A stretch of DNA of 64,000 bases from positions 1-64,000 of the forward strand of contig MPMQ01000008.1 in NCBI GenBank assembly GCA_002238585.1. The letters are read 5' to 3'. This document shows positions 47,101-58,500 of the stretch, one piece after another. Below the pieces are notes generated by a model. The model saw only the letters and a list, made by a program, of their open reading frames with translations. It ran no database searches and was not told the origin of the DNA. Both the position numbers and the translations under genes were made by a program. The DNA comes from Kistimonas sp. bin40. GTDB lineage: Bacteria; Pseudomonadota; Gammaproteobacteria; Pseudomonadales; Endozoicomonadaceae. Positions within the stretch are counted from its first letter, which is position 1. The number at the start of each line of letters is the position of its first letter.

Positions 47101-50100
47101 TGAAAGGACTCTATGAACCCCCCGCCTCTATCAGTGACCAGCACGGCCACCCCTGGCCCGTTTCAGAACACCATCGCATCATAATGACTGGCAACCCGAC
47201 CTCCATGACCGGACGTCACCTGAATAGCTTTCTCCAGAACCGGGCTCCGCAGCTGTATTACCTGCCTCTTGATGACAATTTCATGGCCAGCCAGATAGTT
47301 GACCCGGTTCTTCAGACACTGGTGGCACAAGTCGTACACCAGTGTCCGGCTCTATCCAGGACAGAACAGGCCGAACTGACAAACCGGCTCAGTGCGACCA
47401 CGCTCAGCTTGTTCAATCAATACCGTCATCTGATTCTGGGCCATGAATTCAGCCCGAGGGATCTCACCGACTTTGGCGAGCGGCTACTGCGCTACCTTGA
47501 CAGCGCCAGCCAGCAGGGCCTGGCCAAGTGCCTGCAACAGGACTCGCCACAACAACAAGAAGGCGCTTTGGCGGGCCTGATCTGGCAGGCGATGGCCGAT
47601 ACGCTTGGCGGTCTGGTCCCCACCAGCCATCGCTGGCAGCTGGACACGCTCAAGACCTGGTACCAGGTGACCTATGGCGCTGATGCTGCCCTTGTAGAGC
47701 CCCACCAGTTGCGGTTTGACTATTTTTTCAATCGCTGGCAAGCACAAGCTGGTATCGGACCTGACACCTTCAACCTGGACAATGCCTCTGTGAAAGCACT
47801 GTCGCGCCAGGTCTGGCTGGAGTTGGACCGGCTGCAAGCCAGACGACAGAAGCCGCAGGAGCAGATCAAAGGCCGTTGCGCCACCGTGATAGAAGGACCG
47901 GCCGGACGCGGCAAGGACGACCTGTTGAAACGTTTGATCCAGGAGTGGAATCGTCAGCAACGCGAGGATTGCAAAGAGCCCGTGCGCTGCCACGCCATCA
48001 GCCTTGATCCCAACCATCCGGACGCCTTTTACAAGACCCTGCAACAAGCCAGCCAGGCCGGAGAAATCATGGTGGGCTCGGAAATGAACCTGCTCAAATC
48101 CCAGTATCATGAAGGCCAGATGAACGATCTGCTCACCGGCGCCAGTACAGCGGGCTTTCATCTGTTTGCCACAGTCAATCCGGCAACTTTTGCCGGGCGG
48201 CACCCGCTGTCGAGTGCATTACAGAGCCGTTGTAGTCTTGTCACTCTCGGCGACTACAGCCATGAGGATCTGGAGAAAATTGCCGCTACCCTGTTCCCCG
48301 ATCCAGCCCTGGCTGGCAAGGTCGCCCAGTGGCACTGGCAGCTGCTGGAGCAACTCAGGGCACACGATATTCCCCAACATCCCTCTGTGGCAGATATGAA
48401 AGAGCTGGCCGCCGCTTGCGCAGACTTTCCGTTGATTCACCACCGCATGGAGCAGATGAGCATCACGCCGGATGCTACCGGCCAGTCCGCCATGGATGTG
48501 GAAACGCTGGGGGAACAGCAGAAACGGTCCGGACAGGAAACTGCGCTGAAACAACGGTTCGAGCAGCAATACGGGTTTTACCTCCATTTCCTGGCCCGCA
48601 AGGCCGGTACCCAATCCCAGTCGCTCGATGACGTACTGGCGGCTCCTGTCAGCCAGACGTCTGATCGTCAGCCCCAGATCCGTAACTACTCTGCCTGGAC
48701 GGCATGGATCCACACCCAGCTTCAAGGGTTCCTGACCAGGCCCATCAGTGTGGTGGCAGGTGTTGAGAGCAGCTACAACGCCAGCACTGGCATTGTGACT
48801 CTGAAGAAAGAATGGCTGGAAGCGGATCCGGCCCAGGATGACAGCATCAAGCATGAAATTGTCCGGCTGTTTGCCCATGAACAATGGCAACGCCATGTAC
48901 CGCTGGCTTCCCCTTTCCCGGATGACATCCTGTTTTCTGCCGCTTATCACTTCTGGCAGCAGAAGTTCTTTGAGAACCAGTACGCAGACTTCCCGCAGTG
49001 GGCTCAACAGGCAGCACACATCTTTCCGCTGTCAGAGGAAGAAGACGCGTCCCTGAAATTGTCCTGCAATGCCGGTTACCTTGATGCCCTGACGACACTG
49101 GCAGCACAAAAACCCGCGCCCGACAGCCTTTTCCTCCTGGAAAAAACACTGCTGACCTGTCCGCCCAATGCTGTCACCCGGCACGAGCCGACACCAATCC
49201 CTGCTCAGGACACCCGCGCACCCGTTGAGCTGACAGCAGAAGCGAGCCGCGCAAAAATAGAACGAGACGTCCGGAGTATGGTCCAGGACAGTGTCTATAT
49301 CGATGACAAACTGCTGCCGCGCAGCCAGGAAAAAAGCATCCCCCCCTTTCACACGCCTGAGCCGTGTTCATTCGGTATAACCCGCTATTTTTCAAAAACC
49401 GAAGCGATCATGACGCGTATGAGCGTCTCGCAGGCGGTGCTGAAGGGGGAGCAAATCCTTACAAAAAATCTTGCTCCCGGCGCTATGGGCTATGAAGCCA
49501 TCAAGCCGGCATCAGAACATTCCCTCGACATGGTACTGGAAGACGATTTTGGTGCTTTCACTGTGAGAATACCGCCAGATGATAAAGGCAGCTGGCATCC
49601 TGCTCCCGGCGTAGCTCCTCACCAGAAAATACTGGCCCTGTATTCCCAACCACCCGTGACACTGGAGGTGCTCAGGGATCGGGCCACTCACCAGCATTTT
49701 ATTCGTCCAGTGGATCCTGAATTTCATGGAAGCCTCAAGATTTATATTGTTATCCGCAAGCAAGCCGGACCAGGCCTGGATTCCTCCAGGTACGGCCAGT
49801 CCACCCTTGCACCCGCTGCTGACAATCGTCTGTGTGAAGCCCTGCGCCCCTTGTTTGAGCAGGATGATGCGCCGCTGTTCCAGGAGCTGCGGCAACTGAG
49901 AAACAGTCACTCGATCTGGATCCAGTGCGACCAACTAAAGCGGCTGTGCCGTGCGTTCACGGCCGTCCCCGCCTCCTTGCAGAGTCCGGGAGGGCCCTTG
50001 AGCCTCGACCTGCTGCGGCACATGCTCCAGCACCAGTATGGGCAATGTCATCATCGCGCCCTGTGTTTTCATGCCATGGCCACCTGGCTGGGAATACCCT

Positions 50101-52007
50101 CACGGATTGTAGAAGGGGAGGCCTACACCTGGGTGGAAACATCAAACGATGGCGGTTATTCCTGGAATGCGCATGACCTGGGCAACCTGGTTCACCCCCA
50201 ACAGCAGGTTCATGAAAATCCGACATCGTCCATCCAGATCACTCATGGACTCATGGTCAGTGAACAGTGCAAAGCGCAGCTGTTGAAAATAGCCGGAAAA
50301 AATATCGGCCTGCTGCAAGAAACTCTGAAAACCTCTTTTGATGAACTCAACAGATGGGTCCAGACAGGGGGGACAGGCCTCGTACCCTGCGGCAGGGAAC
50401 CTTACCGGTTCCGTCAGGCCAATCAGAGCGACAGCCAGTCTGCTGTCGAGATGGTCGTGAGAATGTGTAACGAAATGCTGGACAGCATCGAGGAAGACAC
50501 TGCTGACACGGACTTTCTTGATCTGATTTTGCTCTTGTATCCTGTCGACAGAAGTGAGTATTTCAAGGAAACCAGCTTCTTCTTTGACGCGTTTGTACGC
50601 AGGATCCTGCCGCTGGCCAACAAGGGTCTGTACTCTACGCAACTGCTCTGCCAAAGACTCACCACTATGGCGGCAACCGCAGCGACACAGAAAGATAAGG
50701 AAACCTTTCAAAGAGAGATCAAGGTGTGTGTGCTGGACAGTCTGGGGCGTGACAAAGAATTCAATAAGATTGGCTGGGGTAACGCCGGCCTGGAACTGGC
50801 TGCCTTTATCCTGCTCGACAATAACTGGATTCCAACCAATAACGCTCTTTCCAGCCTGCACAAGCTGGCACAATCAGACCTGTATGGCGAGCAAGCCAAA
50901 CGAAGGCTGGACGTCTGGTACGACCGCTTCAACAACAAGCTTGACCCATCAAGGTTCAAGCCTGTCACGCCGGCAGCCATAGCAGCACAACTCCCTCCAG
51001 ACCTGGCCGGCGCGGGCCGGTCACGCAAGCTGGAATCCAGGCTCAGAGTGGGCGGTGACCTGTGCCATACCTATGGCTGGGCGGCATCCGATTCTATGGA
51101 CTCTGGTCGTCTGATAAGGCAAAAAGCGTTTTTCAGGGAGAGCGCAGAATCTGTCACCCAGCCGCCCGTGGTCATGGTGGGCTTGTTGGAAAAAGAGGTA
51201 CCCGAACAGCACAAACTGGAACAGTTTTATGTTCCCCTGACAAAAACAGGCGTCGTAGACCGCACAAGGCAAGGCAAAAAACAACAGCTCCCGTCACCCC
51301 GGCAAGAGAGGGAAGCCCGACTGGCCATGCTGAAAAAGTGGAGGCTCTATCTGAATGGCAACAACCATCGTGAGCTGAGTTTGCCTTCTTTCAGCACGGA
51401 GAGGGACATCGACAGCCTGCTGTACAAAAGCCCGCCCGCAGCCGAAAGGGCGCAGATAATACAGGATATTCAAGCTTATCGTGAGGAGTTTATAGCGTCG
51501 GAAGTGCAACTGTCTGACACCAGCACACCCTTGCTCGATGTGATTCAGGAGCAGTTCTTTGAGTATCTTTATACCGCGATGGGTGCCGAGCGAGGGAACG
51601 TCAAGATCCTGTTCTGCAGCTCTAGATACGAGGACGACCATGAGGAAGAATGCAAAGGAAACGGTTTCTTTCAGCCGGTCACGCCTTCCCAATGGCACGC
51701 GGTACACCAAGCGGAATGCGGCAGAATAGCCAACGATGCCAGGCATGTTACCCCCGAACTTCTGCAACGCAGCGGGCGTTTTGATCAAGCCGTTGTCATC
51801 AATGTCCAGGAAATGGAAGCCTGTTGGAGAGACTTTCTGGCCAGTCTCGATCTGACGGATGTGGCGAAGTATTGCATCACTGTCGAGAGAGGTTCCGACT
51901 CCAACGACACCAACTCAGGCTCCGATTCCGATTCCGATTCCGATTCCGATTCCGATTCTGATTCCGGTTCCGGTTCCGGTTCCGACACTAGTGACGGCGA
52001 TTGTTGA
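44154..52007 (+). CDS. Giant protein C: dual AAA+ with transglutaminase-like domain
   Basis: 2617 residues from ATG 44154 with agagga upstream. It begins MNIGSH, as does D. The basic patch is weaker (EKIRR at 24-28). AAA+ module 1: GEPGAGKS (890-897), Walker B Asp970. Module 2: GPAGRGKD (1248-1255). The transglutaminase-like Cys is 1965 in GQCHHRALCFHA, then GIPSRIVEGEAYTWVE and HDLGNLVHP. The 780-880 block matches A (AAGWPSS, YESDLKLSRKDIANLG, YGRRKQRLMDKV), whereas the segment before module 2 matches D (QARRQKPQEQIKG). The C-terminus carries a tail of about 30 residues of Ser-Asp then Ser-Gly dipeptides that the other copies lack. Confidence 0.85.
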   Translation: MNIGSHLIASKFSQSPIPADSPPEKIRRLESETPVETSPSTTTEAARRVSLFVYSDTQVHALLTRLQQIAPTVALVMSPDDLDQDGLRNNLMINDDGSVEERPGCLFASAGSQPVILVLDFRHFEPRQLASLNSLFDDRPTLNGQPLGSHVSIISLVDDELFPDHISQTHKPGNDFSRRIAPGFRQGSLWNETLQSLPEKSSSVADVLNQKVPDSTYAATENPGKAIRTIDLSARDWREVLFGQACVDTKGRRCYLPGQLALAQPGETLVLKGAPWKDRGFQYALYKMIHSGSYYANGRDHQLPDNISWARQPLTEGDIARLKQGIDWVSAPGSHMAVINKDTLALVTRQSRFDQHGSLTGHDAFAQYLAGCQGIRVTSPLATSQWFELLNAIQKIGNPAPLAVYLDTPAQQPLPFRGPEQADPEKFFSSAVSPQARTLTGNSNVTLIRGDDALLRQDNAARGELMDTDTVLSEPLNIVITPELKLSALLEDLRLTSLKKGEFQRQEQPFVQALRTGRKLRVRGLEDNPTLARQLESLLLSPPSLIVNGERETFPQAQIEIIWPEGAKTDSVLWKQALDLGGLPASQQTPEELKAWLQQAFHLSQKDSGIVDRVAWLQDITSRMAPPGQQLSLGTDLLTKLVIQARQEQKRALEDALEPAHWSKALNSVLLKKYRSHPDLYNFLRLTVRNQEQSHGYDWIDQIALQRWLKTHPNPDAACIQQHFWSLTRHVNHTQINQLAAHIASWASPNLKVDPASPAFQFMLSQVRQAAGWPSSSQQHAAIFIPRHLCFEKQLQDICYESDLKLSRKDIANLGQLVGIVVASSQTTEEKQQRIATCLAAYPFPPQDCAPIAHTLLNPDDPSNHKYWYGRRKQRLMDKVRLHPVTLISGEPGAGKSFIAAEVAKALQGGSKAQTICCGPMTRLSDLMVKESLVLDPLTGDSQVKREEGPLLQWAKRTATAEHPAVLVIDEANLVDPALWNCLKGLYEPPASISDQHGHPWPVSEHHRIIMTGNPTSMTGRHLNSFLQNRAPQLYYLPLDDNFMASQIVDPVLQTLVAQVVHQCPALSRTEQAELTNRLSATTLSLFNQYRHLILGHEFSPRDLTDFGERLLRYLDSASQQGLAKCLQQDSPQQQEGALAGLIWQAMADTLGGLVPTSHRWQLDTLKTWYQVTYGADAALVEPHQLRFDYFFNRWQAQAGIGPDTFNLDNASVKALSRQVWLELDRLQARRQKPQEQIKGRCATVIEGPAGRGKDDLLKRLIQEWNRQQREDCKEPVRCHAISLDPNHPDAFYKTLQQASQAGEIMVGSEMNLLKSQYHEGQMNDLLTGASTAGFHLFATVNPATFAGRHPLSSALQSRCSLVTLGDYSHEDLEKIAATLFPDPALAGKVAQWHWQLLEQLRAHDIPQHPSVADMKELAAACADFPLIHHRMEQMSITPDATGQSAMDVETLGEQQKRSGQETALKQRFEQQYGFYLHFLARKAGTQSQSLDDVLAAPVSQTSDRQPQIRNYSAWTAWIHTQLQGFLTRPISVVAGVESSYNASTGIVTLKKEWLEADPAQDDSIKHEIVRLFAHEQWQRHVPLASPFPDDILFSAAYHFWQQKFFENQYADFPQWAQQAAHIFPLSEEEDASLKLSCNAGYLDALTTLAAQKPAPDSLFLLEKTLLTCPPNAVTRHEPTPIPAQDTRAPVELTAEASRAKIERDVRSMVQDSVYIDDKLLPRSQEKSIPPFHTPEPCSFGITRYFSKTEAIMTRMSVSQAVLKGEQILTKNLAPGAMGYEAIKPASEHSLDMVLEDDFGAFTVRIPPDDKGSWHPAPGVAPHQKILALYSQPPVTLEVLRDRATHQHFIRPVDPEFHGSLKIYIVIRKQAGPGLDSSRYGQSTLAPAADNRLCEALRPLFEQDDAPLFQELRQLRNSHSIWIQCDQLKRLCRAFTAVPASLQSPGGPLSLDLLRHMLQHQYGQCHHRALCFHAMATWLGIPSRIVEGEAYTWVETSNDGGYSWNAHDLGNLVHPQQQVHENPTSSIQITHGLMVSEQCKAQLLKIAGKNIGLLQETLKTSFDELNRWVQTGGTGLVPCGREPYRFRQANQSDSQSAVEMVVRMCNEMLDSIEEDTADTDFLDLILLLYPVDRSEYFKETSFFFDAFVRRILPLANKGLYSTQLLCQRLTTMAATAATQKDKETFQREIKVCVLDSLGRDKEFNKIGWGNAGLELAAFILLDNNWIPTNNALSSLHKLAQSDLYGEQAKRRLDVWYDRFNNKLDPSRFKPVTPAAIAAQLPPDLAGAGRSRKLESRLRVGGDLCHTYGWAASDSMDSGRLIRQKAFFRESAESVTQPPVVMVGLLEKEVPEQHKLEQFYVPLTKTGVVDRTRQGKKQQLPSPRQEREARLAMLKKWRLYLNGNNHRELSLPSFSTERDIDSLLYKSPPAAERAQIIQDIQAYREEFIASEVQLSDTSTPLLDVIQEQFFEYLYTAMGAERGNVKILFCSSRYEDDHEEECKGNGFFQPVTPSQWHAVHQAECGRIANDARHVTPELLQRSGRFDQAVVINVQEMEACWRDFLASLDLTDVAKYCITVERGSDSNDTNSGSDSDSDSDSDSDSDSGSGSGSDTSDGDC
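51921..51983. repeat. 6-bp in-frame repeat encoding a Ser-Asp/Ser-Gly tail in gene C
   Basis: About ten copies of tccgat changing to tccggt near the end. They encode an acidic Ser-Asp tail followed by Ser-Gly. Copy-number change would keep frame and only lengthen or shorten the tail. Confidence 0.95.
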
Positions 52008-52019
52008 TCTGCATCCCAA

Positions 52020-52073
52020 GCAAGAGTATTGAGAGGCTACGGCTCATAAGACAGTGCCCACAAATACTCTTGC
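52020..52073. repeat. 11-bp inverted repeat after gene C
   Basis: gcaagagtatt (52020-52030) and aatactcttgc (52063-52073) pair perfectly across 32 bases. A comparable inverted repeat follows gene D, with ttcgtcatcaaa nearby in both places. Confidence 0.75.
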
Positions 52074-52162
52074 TCTTGGAAATTCGTCATCAAACAAGAC
52101 GACACCCACCCTAATACAGCCGATACCCCAATCGCTTGTCACTCAGGTGTGTTATCCCCTTC

Positions 52163-52182
52163 GCAGGGCTTTGATGCCCTGC
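52163..52182. terminator. Hairpin between genes C and D
   Basis: GCAGGGC-TTTGAT-GCCCTGC, a perfect 7-bp stem with a 6-base loop, followed by tctcccc without a T-run. It could end transcription from C. Confidence 0.4.
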
Positions 52183-52582
52183 TCTCCCCGTGGCTACCGA
52201 TAATACCGGGAGCCATAGTCACCCCACCTCCATTCTCGCCCCCATGCCTGACAGCCTGGCGGGGGCCAAACGTCTGACAGCGGCCAAGCGGGCGGTGCCT
52301 GCGCAGAGAGGCCCTGCTTTTTGCAAGCCGTGTGCAGCTCAATATATTGAGGGCCGGCACAAGGCGACGCCTGATAAAAACAACAAACGCCAGCGGCTGC
52401 CAACCATTTACAAGAACTTGCCACAGTTTTTGTGGTCCAACTCTTGGCAGGAGGGTTTAGAAGGGGAGCCTTCTCTGTTGGACGAAGCGCTGAAACACAA
52501 AAGCCAGCTCCGCAATACGACAGACTTTAACGAAACCCCGGCCAACCAGACCTTTTTAAAAGAAGACAAAGCGCAATCAAAC

Positions 52583-55500
52583 ATGAATATCGGAAGCCAC
52601 ACTGTCGCCCGCAACTCCACGCACTTACCGTCTCTTTCGGATGAACCCCCTCCAAAAAAAACAAGACGGGAACCAATAGAAGAAGTAGATACACTGCCTT
52701 CTACTTCTACGATCTCATCAAACAGAGCCACCCTGTTCGTCGATAGTGACACCCAAGTCCACGCCTTGCTGGCGAAGCTCCAACAAATTTCTCCGACAGT
52801 AGCACTGGTAATGTCACCCGACGACATGAATCAGGATGGCCTGCGAAAAAATCTGACAATCAATGATGATGGTACTGTCGCAGAAAGCCCCGGGCGCCTG
52901 TTTGTCAGTGAGGCAGATCAGCCTGTTATCCTGGTACTGGATTTCCGGCATTTTGAGCCCAGGCAGCTGAGCAGTCTCAACAGCCTGTTTGATAATCCAC
53001 CCACACTGGATGGACAACCTCTCGGCTCTCACCTGAGCATTATCTCGCTGGTCGATGACACGCTCTTTCCTGACCATGTTTCTCAGACCTACAAACCCGG
53101 CAATGATTTTTCCCGACGGATAGCACCGGGCTTCAAGCAAGGAACCCTGTGGCATGAAACACTCCACGCCCTGCCGGAAAAAAGCCATTCTGTGACTGAT
53201 GTTGTGAACCAGAAGGTACCGGATCTCACAACTGCAGGTGCAGGAAACAGTGGCAAGACTGTCCGGCCCATTGATCTGTCCGGACAAAACTGGCGCGAGG
53301 TACTGTTCGGCCAGGCTTGTGTCAATACAAAGGGACAACGCTGCTACCTGCCAGGTCAGCTGGCTCTGGCTCGGCCGGGAGAAACACTGGTCCTCAAGGG
53401 CGCGCCCTGGAAAGACCCGGCTTTTGAGTACGCCTTGTACAAACTGATTCACAGTGGCAGCTATTACGCCAATGGTGGTGACCACCGCTTGCCGGACAAC
53501 ATCAGCTGGGCGCGGCTGCCATTGACGGCCGAAGACATCGCCTTGCTCAAGCAGGCCGTCAAGAGGGTGCCTGAGCCCAGTCCCCGTATGGCAATCATCA
53601 ACGAGGACACCCAGGCCCTGGTGACCTGTCAGAGCAGATTTGATCGGCACGGCTCTTTGACTGGACATGACACCTTTGCCCACTGGCTTGCTGACTGCGA
53701 GGGGATTCGTGTTACCTCCCCCCTCAATACCAACCAATGGTTTGAACTGCTGCGGGCGATACAAAAACTCGGAAAGCCTGCTCCGGTTCCTGTGTATCTG
53801 GACACACCCGCACAACAGCCTCTCCCGTTCAAGGAGTCAGAACAGACTGCTTCTGAAGAGTTCTGTGCCACTGTCGCCAGTCCTCAATCCGGCCCCCTGA
53901 CGGGCAACAGCCATGTCACGCTGACCAGAGGGGATGATGCGTTCCTGCGGCAGGGCAACGCAGCCAGGGACATGCTCATGGATACAGGCACTGTCGCTTC
54001 TGAAATCCTCAACATCGTGATTACACCGGAACTGAGGCTGTCCTCACTTGTCGAAGACCTGCGACTGGTGTCACTGAAAAAAGCAGAATTTCAACGTCGG
54101 GAGCAACCCTTTCTCCAGGCGCTGCGAGAAGGGCGTAAACTGCGCATCCGGGGACTGGAAAACAACACGACACTGGCACGACAGGTCGAGTCCTTGCTGT
54201 TGTCGCCGCCGTCCCTGCTCGTCAATGGGGAACGGGAAACATTCCCTCGGGCACAGATTGACGTCATATGGCCGGAAGGAGCAAAAACCGATTCTGTACT
54301 CTGGCAACAAGCCCAGGACCTGGGTGGTTTGTCGTCATCAGGCCAGACGCTCGAAGAGCTGAAAGCCTGGCTACAGGAGGAGTTTGGGCTCAGCAACAAC
54401 GACAGTGACATTGCTGACACAGTCGCCCGTCTGCAGGACATCACCAGCCGTCTGGCTCCTCCCGGGCAGCAGTTCCAGCTGGGCACCGACCTGCTGACCA
54501 AACTGGTGATCCAGGCCCGGCTGGAACAGAAGTTGACCTCTGCTGACGCCCTTGAGTCCGCGCATTGGAGCAAGGCCATAAACTCTGTCCTGCTCAAGAA
54601 GTACCGCAGCAATCCGGACCTGTACAACCTTCTGCGCCTGGCCGTCAGAAGCCAGCTGCAAAATTATCGCTGTGACTGGATAGACCGGATTGCGCTGAAG
54701 CGCTGGTTGGAAGCCCATCCGAATCCTGATGCTGCCTGCATCCAGAAGCATTTCTGGTCATTGACCCGCTATGTCAGCCACACGGCGATCAATCAACTGC
54801 CTGAGCAAATCAGTACCTGCGTCTCGTCCAGTCTGGATGTCGAGCCCCAGTCCAATGCCTTCAAATTGATGGCAGGCCAGGTCAGGCAGGCAGCAGGGCA
54901 CAACAATCAAGACGACACCGTGCTTTTTTTGGACAGGCACCTGTGCATCGAAAAGCAGCTGCAGGATGTCTGTTATGAACTGGGTCAGCACAAGCGACAC
55001 GAAGACATTGAAAGGATGGGACAACTGATAGGAACGGTCATCCAGTCCCGGCAATCGAAAGCGGAGAAGCAACGAGCCATTGAATTCTATCTGACACTAT
55101 TCCAGTTTGCGCCACACAACTGCGCACTCATCGCCAAAACCCTGGTAAATCCGGATGACGCTGGCAACTGGAAACACTGGTACAAGCGTCGCGAGACACG
55201 CCTGCTGGAGAAAGTGAAGAAACATCCAGTAACGCTCATCAGCGGTGAACCCGGCGCAGGAAAAAGCTTTATGGCTGCCAAAGTTGCCACAGCACTGCAG
55301 GGGGGAGGCCGGGCACTGACACTCTGCTGCGGTCCCATGACCCGACTCAGTGACCTGATGATCAAGGAAAGCCTGGTGACTGATCCCCTGACCGGCGATG
55401 CCGAGGTGAAGCGGGAAGACGGCCCACTGCTGCAATGGGCCAAAAGCACTGCCACAGCGCAGCATCCAGCCGTTCTGGTGATTGATGAGGCCAACCTGGT

Positions 55501-58500
55501 CGATCCAACCCTCTGGAATTGCCTGAAAGGCCTGTATGAAACTCCCGTCTCGATCAGTGACCAGCACGGCCACCCCTGGCCCGTTTCAGAACACCACCGC
55601 ATCATAATGACCGGCAACCCGACCTCCATGACCGGACGTCACCTGAATGCTTTTCTCCAGAATCGGGCGCCGGAGCTGTATTACCGTCCTCTCAATGACA
55701 ATTTCATGGCCAGCCAGATAGTTGACCCGGTTCTTCAGACGCTGGTTAAACAAGTCGCACACCAGTGTCCCGGTGTTTCAACGACTGAACAGGTCCAGCT
55801 GACCAACCGGCTCAGCCTGGCCACTATCAGTCTTTTCAATCAATACCGTCACCTGATTCTGGAGCATGAATTCAGCCCCCGGGATCTGACCGACTTCTGC
55901 GAGCGGCTGCTGCGCTACCTCGACAGTGCCAGTCAAAAAGGACTGGCCACCTGCCTGCAACAGCACAGACCACAAGAGCAAGAGAAGGCTCTGACCGGCC
56001 TGATCTGGCAGGCGATGGCCGACAGCCTGAGCGGTCTGGTCCCCACCAGCCATCGCTGGAACCTGGACACTCTCAAGACCTGGTACCAGGTGACCTATGG
56101 CGCTGATGCTGCCCTTGTAGAGCCCCACCAGTTACGGTTTGACTATTTTTTCCAGCGCTGGCAAGCACAATCTGGCGCCGGGCCTGGCGCCTTCAACCTG
56201 GACAATGCCTCTGTGAAAGCACTGTCGCGCCAGGTCTGGCTGGAGTTGGACCGGCTGCAAGCCAGACGACAGAAGCCGCAGGAGCAGATCAAAGGCCGTT
56301 GCGCCACCGTGATAGAAGGGCCTGCCGGACGCGGCAAGGACGACCTGTTGAAGCGTTTGATCCATGAGTGGAACCGTCAGCAACGCGCGGATGACAAGGA
56401 GCCGGTACGCTGCCACGCCATCAGCCTTGACCCCAACCATCCGGACGCCTTTTACAGAACCCTGCAACAAGCCAGCAAGGACGGCGAAATCATGGTGGGC
56501 TCGGAAATGAACCTGCTCAAATCCCAGTATCATGAAGGCCAGATGAACGATCTTCTGACCGGTGCCAGCACACCAGGTTTTCACCTTTTTGCTACGGTAA
56601 ACCCGGCCACTTTTGCCGGGCGGCACCCGCTTTCGACTGCATTGCAGAGCCGTTGCAACCTTGTCACTCTCGGAGATTACAGCCGTGATGATCTGGAGAA
56701 GATTGCCGCCACCTTGTTCCCCGACCAGCAATTGGCTGACAAGGTAGCCCGGTGGCACTGGCTGCTGCTGGAGCAACTCAGGGCAAACGAGATTCCCCAG
56801 CATCCCTCTGTGGCCGATATGAAAGAGCTGGCCGCCGCTTGCGCAGACTTCCCATTGATTCACCACCGTATGGACCAGATGAGCATCACGCCGGCTGCTG
56901 AGCCGTCTGCCATGGATGTGGAAACGCTGGGGGAACAGCAGACACGGACTGGACAGGAAACCGCGCTGAAAAAACGCTTTGAACAGCAATACGGGTTTTA
57001 TCTCCACTTCCTGGCCCGCAAGAAGAATGCCAGGTCCCTGTCGCTGGATGATGTGCTGGCGGCTCCCGTCAGCCAGATTCCCGATCACCCGAGTGAGGTG
57101 CGTAACTACTCTGCCTGGACGGCATGGGTGCACACCCGGATTCCAGCATTGCTGACCAGGCCGGTCAGTGTGGTGGCCGGTTGTGCGAACACTTACGACG
57201 CCACTGCGGGCATCATCACTTTGAAGAAAGACTGGCTGGAAGAGCATGGTGTCCAGGATGACACTATCAAGCGTGCCATTGTCCGTCTGTTTGCTCATGA
57301 GCAGTGGCAGCGTCACCTGCCGCTGGTTTCACCCTTCCCGGATGACATCCTGTTTTGTGCCGCTTACCACTTCTGGCAGCAGAAATCCTTCGAGCACTAC
57401 TGCGCAGACTACCCGGAGTGGGCACAACAGGCGCAACACATATTTCCGCTGTCAGAGGAAGAGAGCGCGTCCCTGAAATTGACCAGCAACGCAAGCTATC
57501 TCGATGCCCTGACCAGACTGGCTGCACTCAAACCATCGGCCAGCAGTCTTGCCCTGCTCTGCCAGGCACTCCTGACCAATCAGAACAACGCAGGCAGCCT
57601 TCGCACGATCTCCGATCCCGCCCCTCCCCGGCCGGTTGAGATGACCGAGGATGACAGGCACCCAAATACCCGTAGCCCGGTTGAACTGACAGAAGGTGAC
57701 AATCACCCAAATACCCGCAGCCCGGTTGAACTGACAGAAGGTGACAATCACGTAACTGCCCGTGGACCGGTTGAGCTGACAGGGAATGACAATCACGCAA
57801 GGATAAGACGAGACTTGGCGGCTGTTTGTCAGGACAGCGTTCATATCGATAACGAACTCTTCCCGGTCAGTCACCACCAACCCATCGCTCTCTTTCGCTC
57901 CCCCGCTCCCTGCTCTTTCACGATCACCCGGTATTTCAATAAAACCGAAGCGACCAAAACACGGATGGGCGTCTCACAGGTCGTATTGCAAGGGGAACAG
58001 ATCCTCACCAAAGCTGTGGCTCCCGGCTCTATGGGCTATGAGGTTATCAAGCCGGCAGCCGGGATTGAGAGCACTGTGCCATTGGGAGACGATACAGGTG
58101 CTTTCACTGTACACATATCACCAGAGGAGGCAGCAAACTGGAAAGCGGTTCCCGGCATAGCTCCCCACCAGAAAATACTGGCCCTGTCCGTCACCCCGGC
58201 TGTGGAACTGGAAGTGCTCAGGGATCGGGCCACTCATCAGCATTTTATTCGTCCGGTGGATTCTGAGTTTTATGGCAGACTGGACATTCAGATTCTTGTC
58301 CGTGAGCAACCTGGAACACATCTGGACGCATCCAGGTACGGCAAGCCGGCCCTTCCTCCTGCCGCTGCCCATGACCTGTGTGCAGCACTCCGTCCCTTGT
58401 TCGAACAGGATGCAGCACCCTTGGCGCAAAAGCTCAGAACCATCAGAAATCTGACCTCTATCCCGGAACAGTGCAAGCAACTGGAGAGGCTGTGCCGCGA

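Larger units (their letters stand above)
52008..52582. other. 0.57-kb spacer between giant genes C and D
   Basis: It holds the inverted repeat at 52020-52073, the hairpin at 52163-52182 and the D leader (about 52375-52582), which resembles the C leader. The D frame is open back to a GTG at 52190, but that extension has no counterpart in A or B. Confidence 0.5.

Noticed and set aside
52190-52582. N-terminal extension of giant D from GTG 52190
   Set aside because: The shared MNIGSH start with gene C and absence of the extension in A and B favour ATG 52583.
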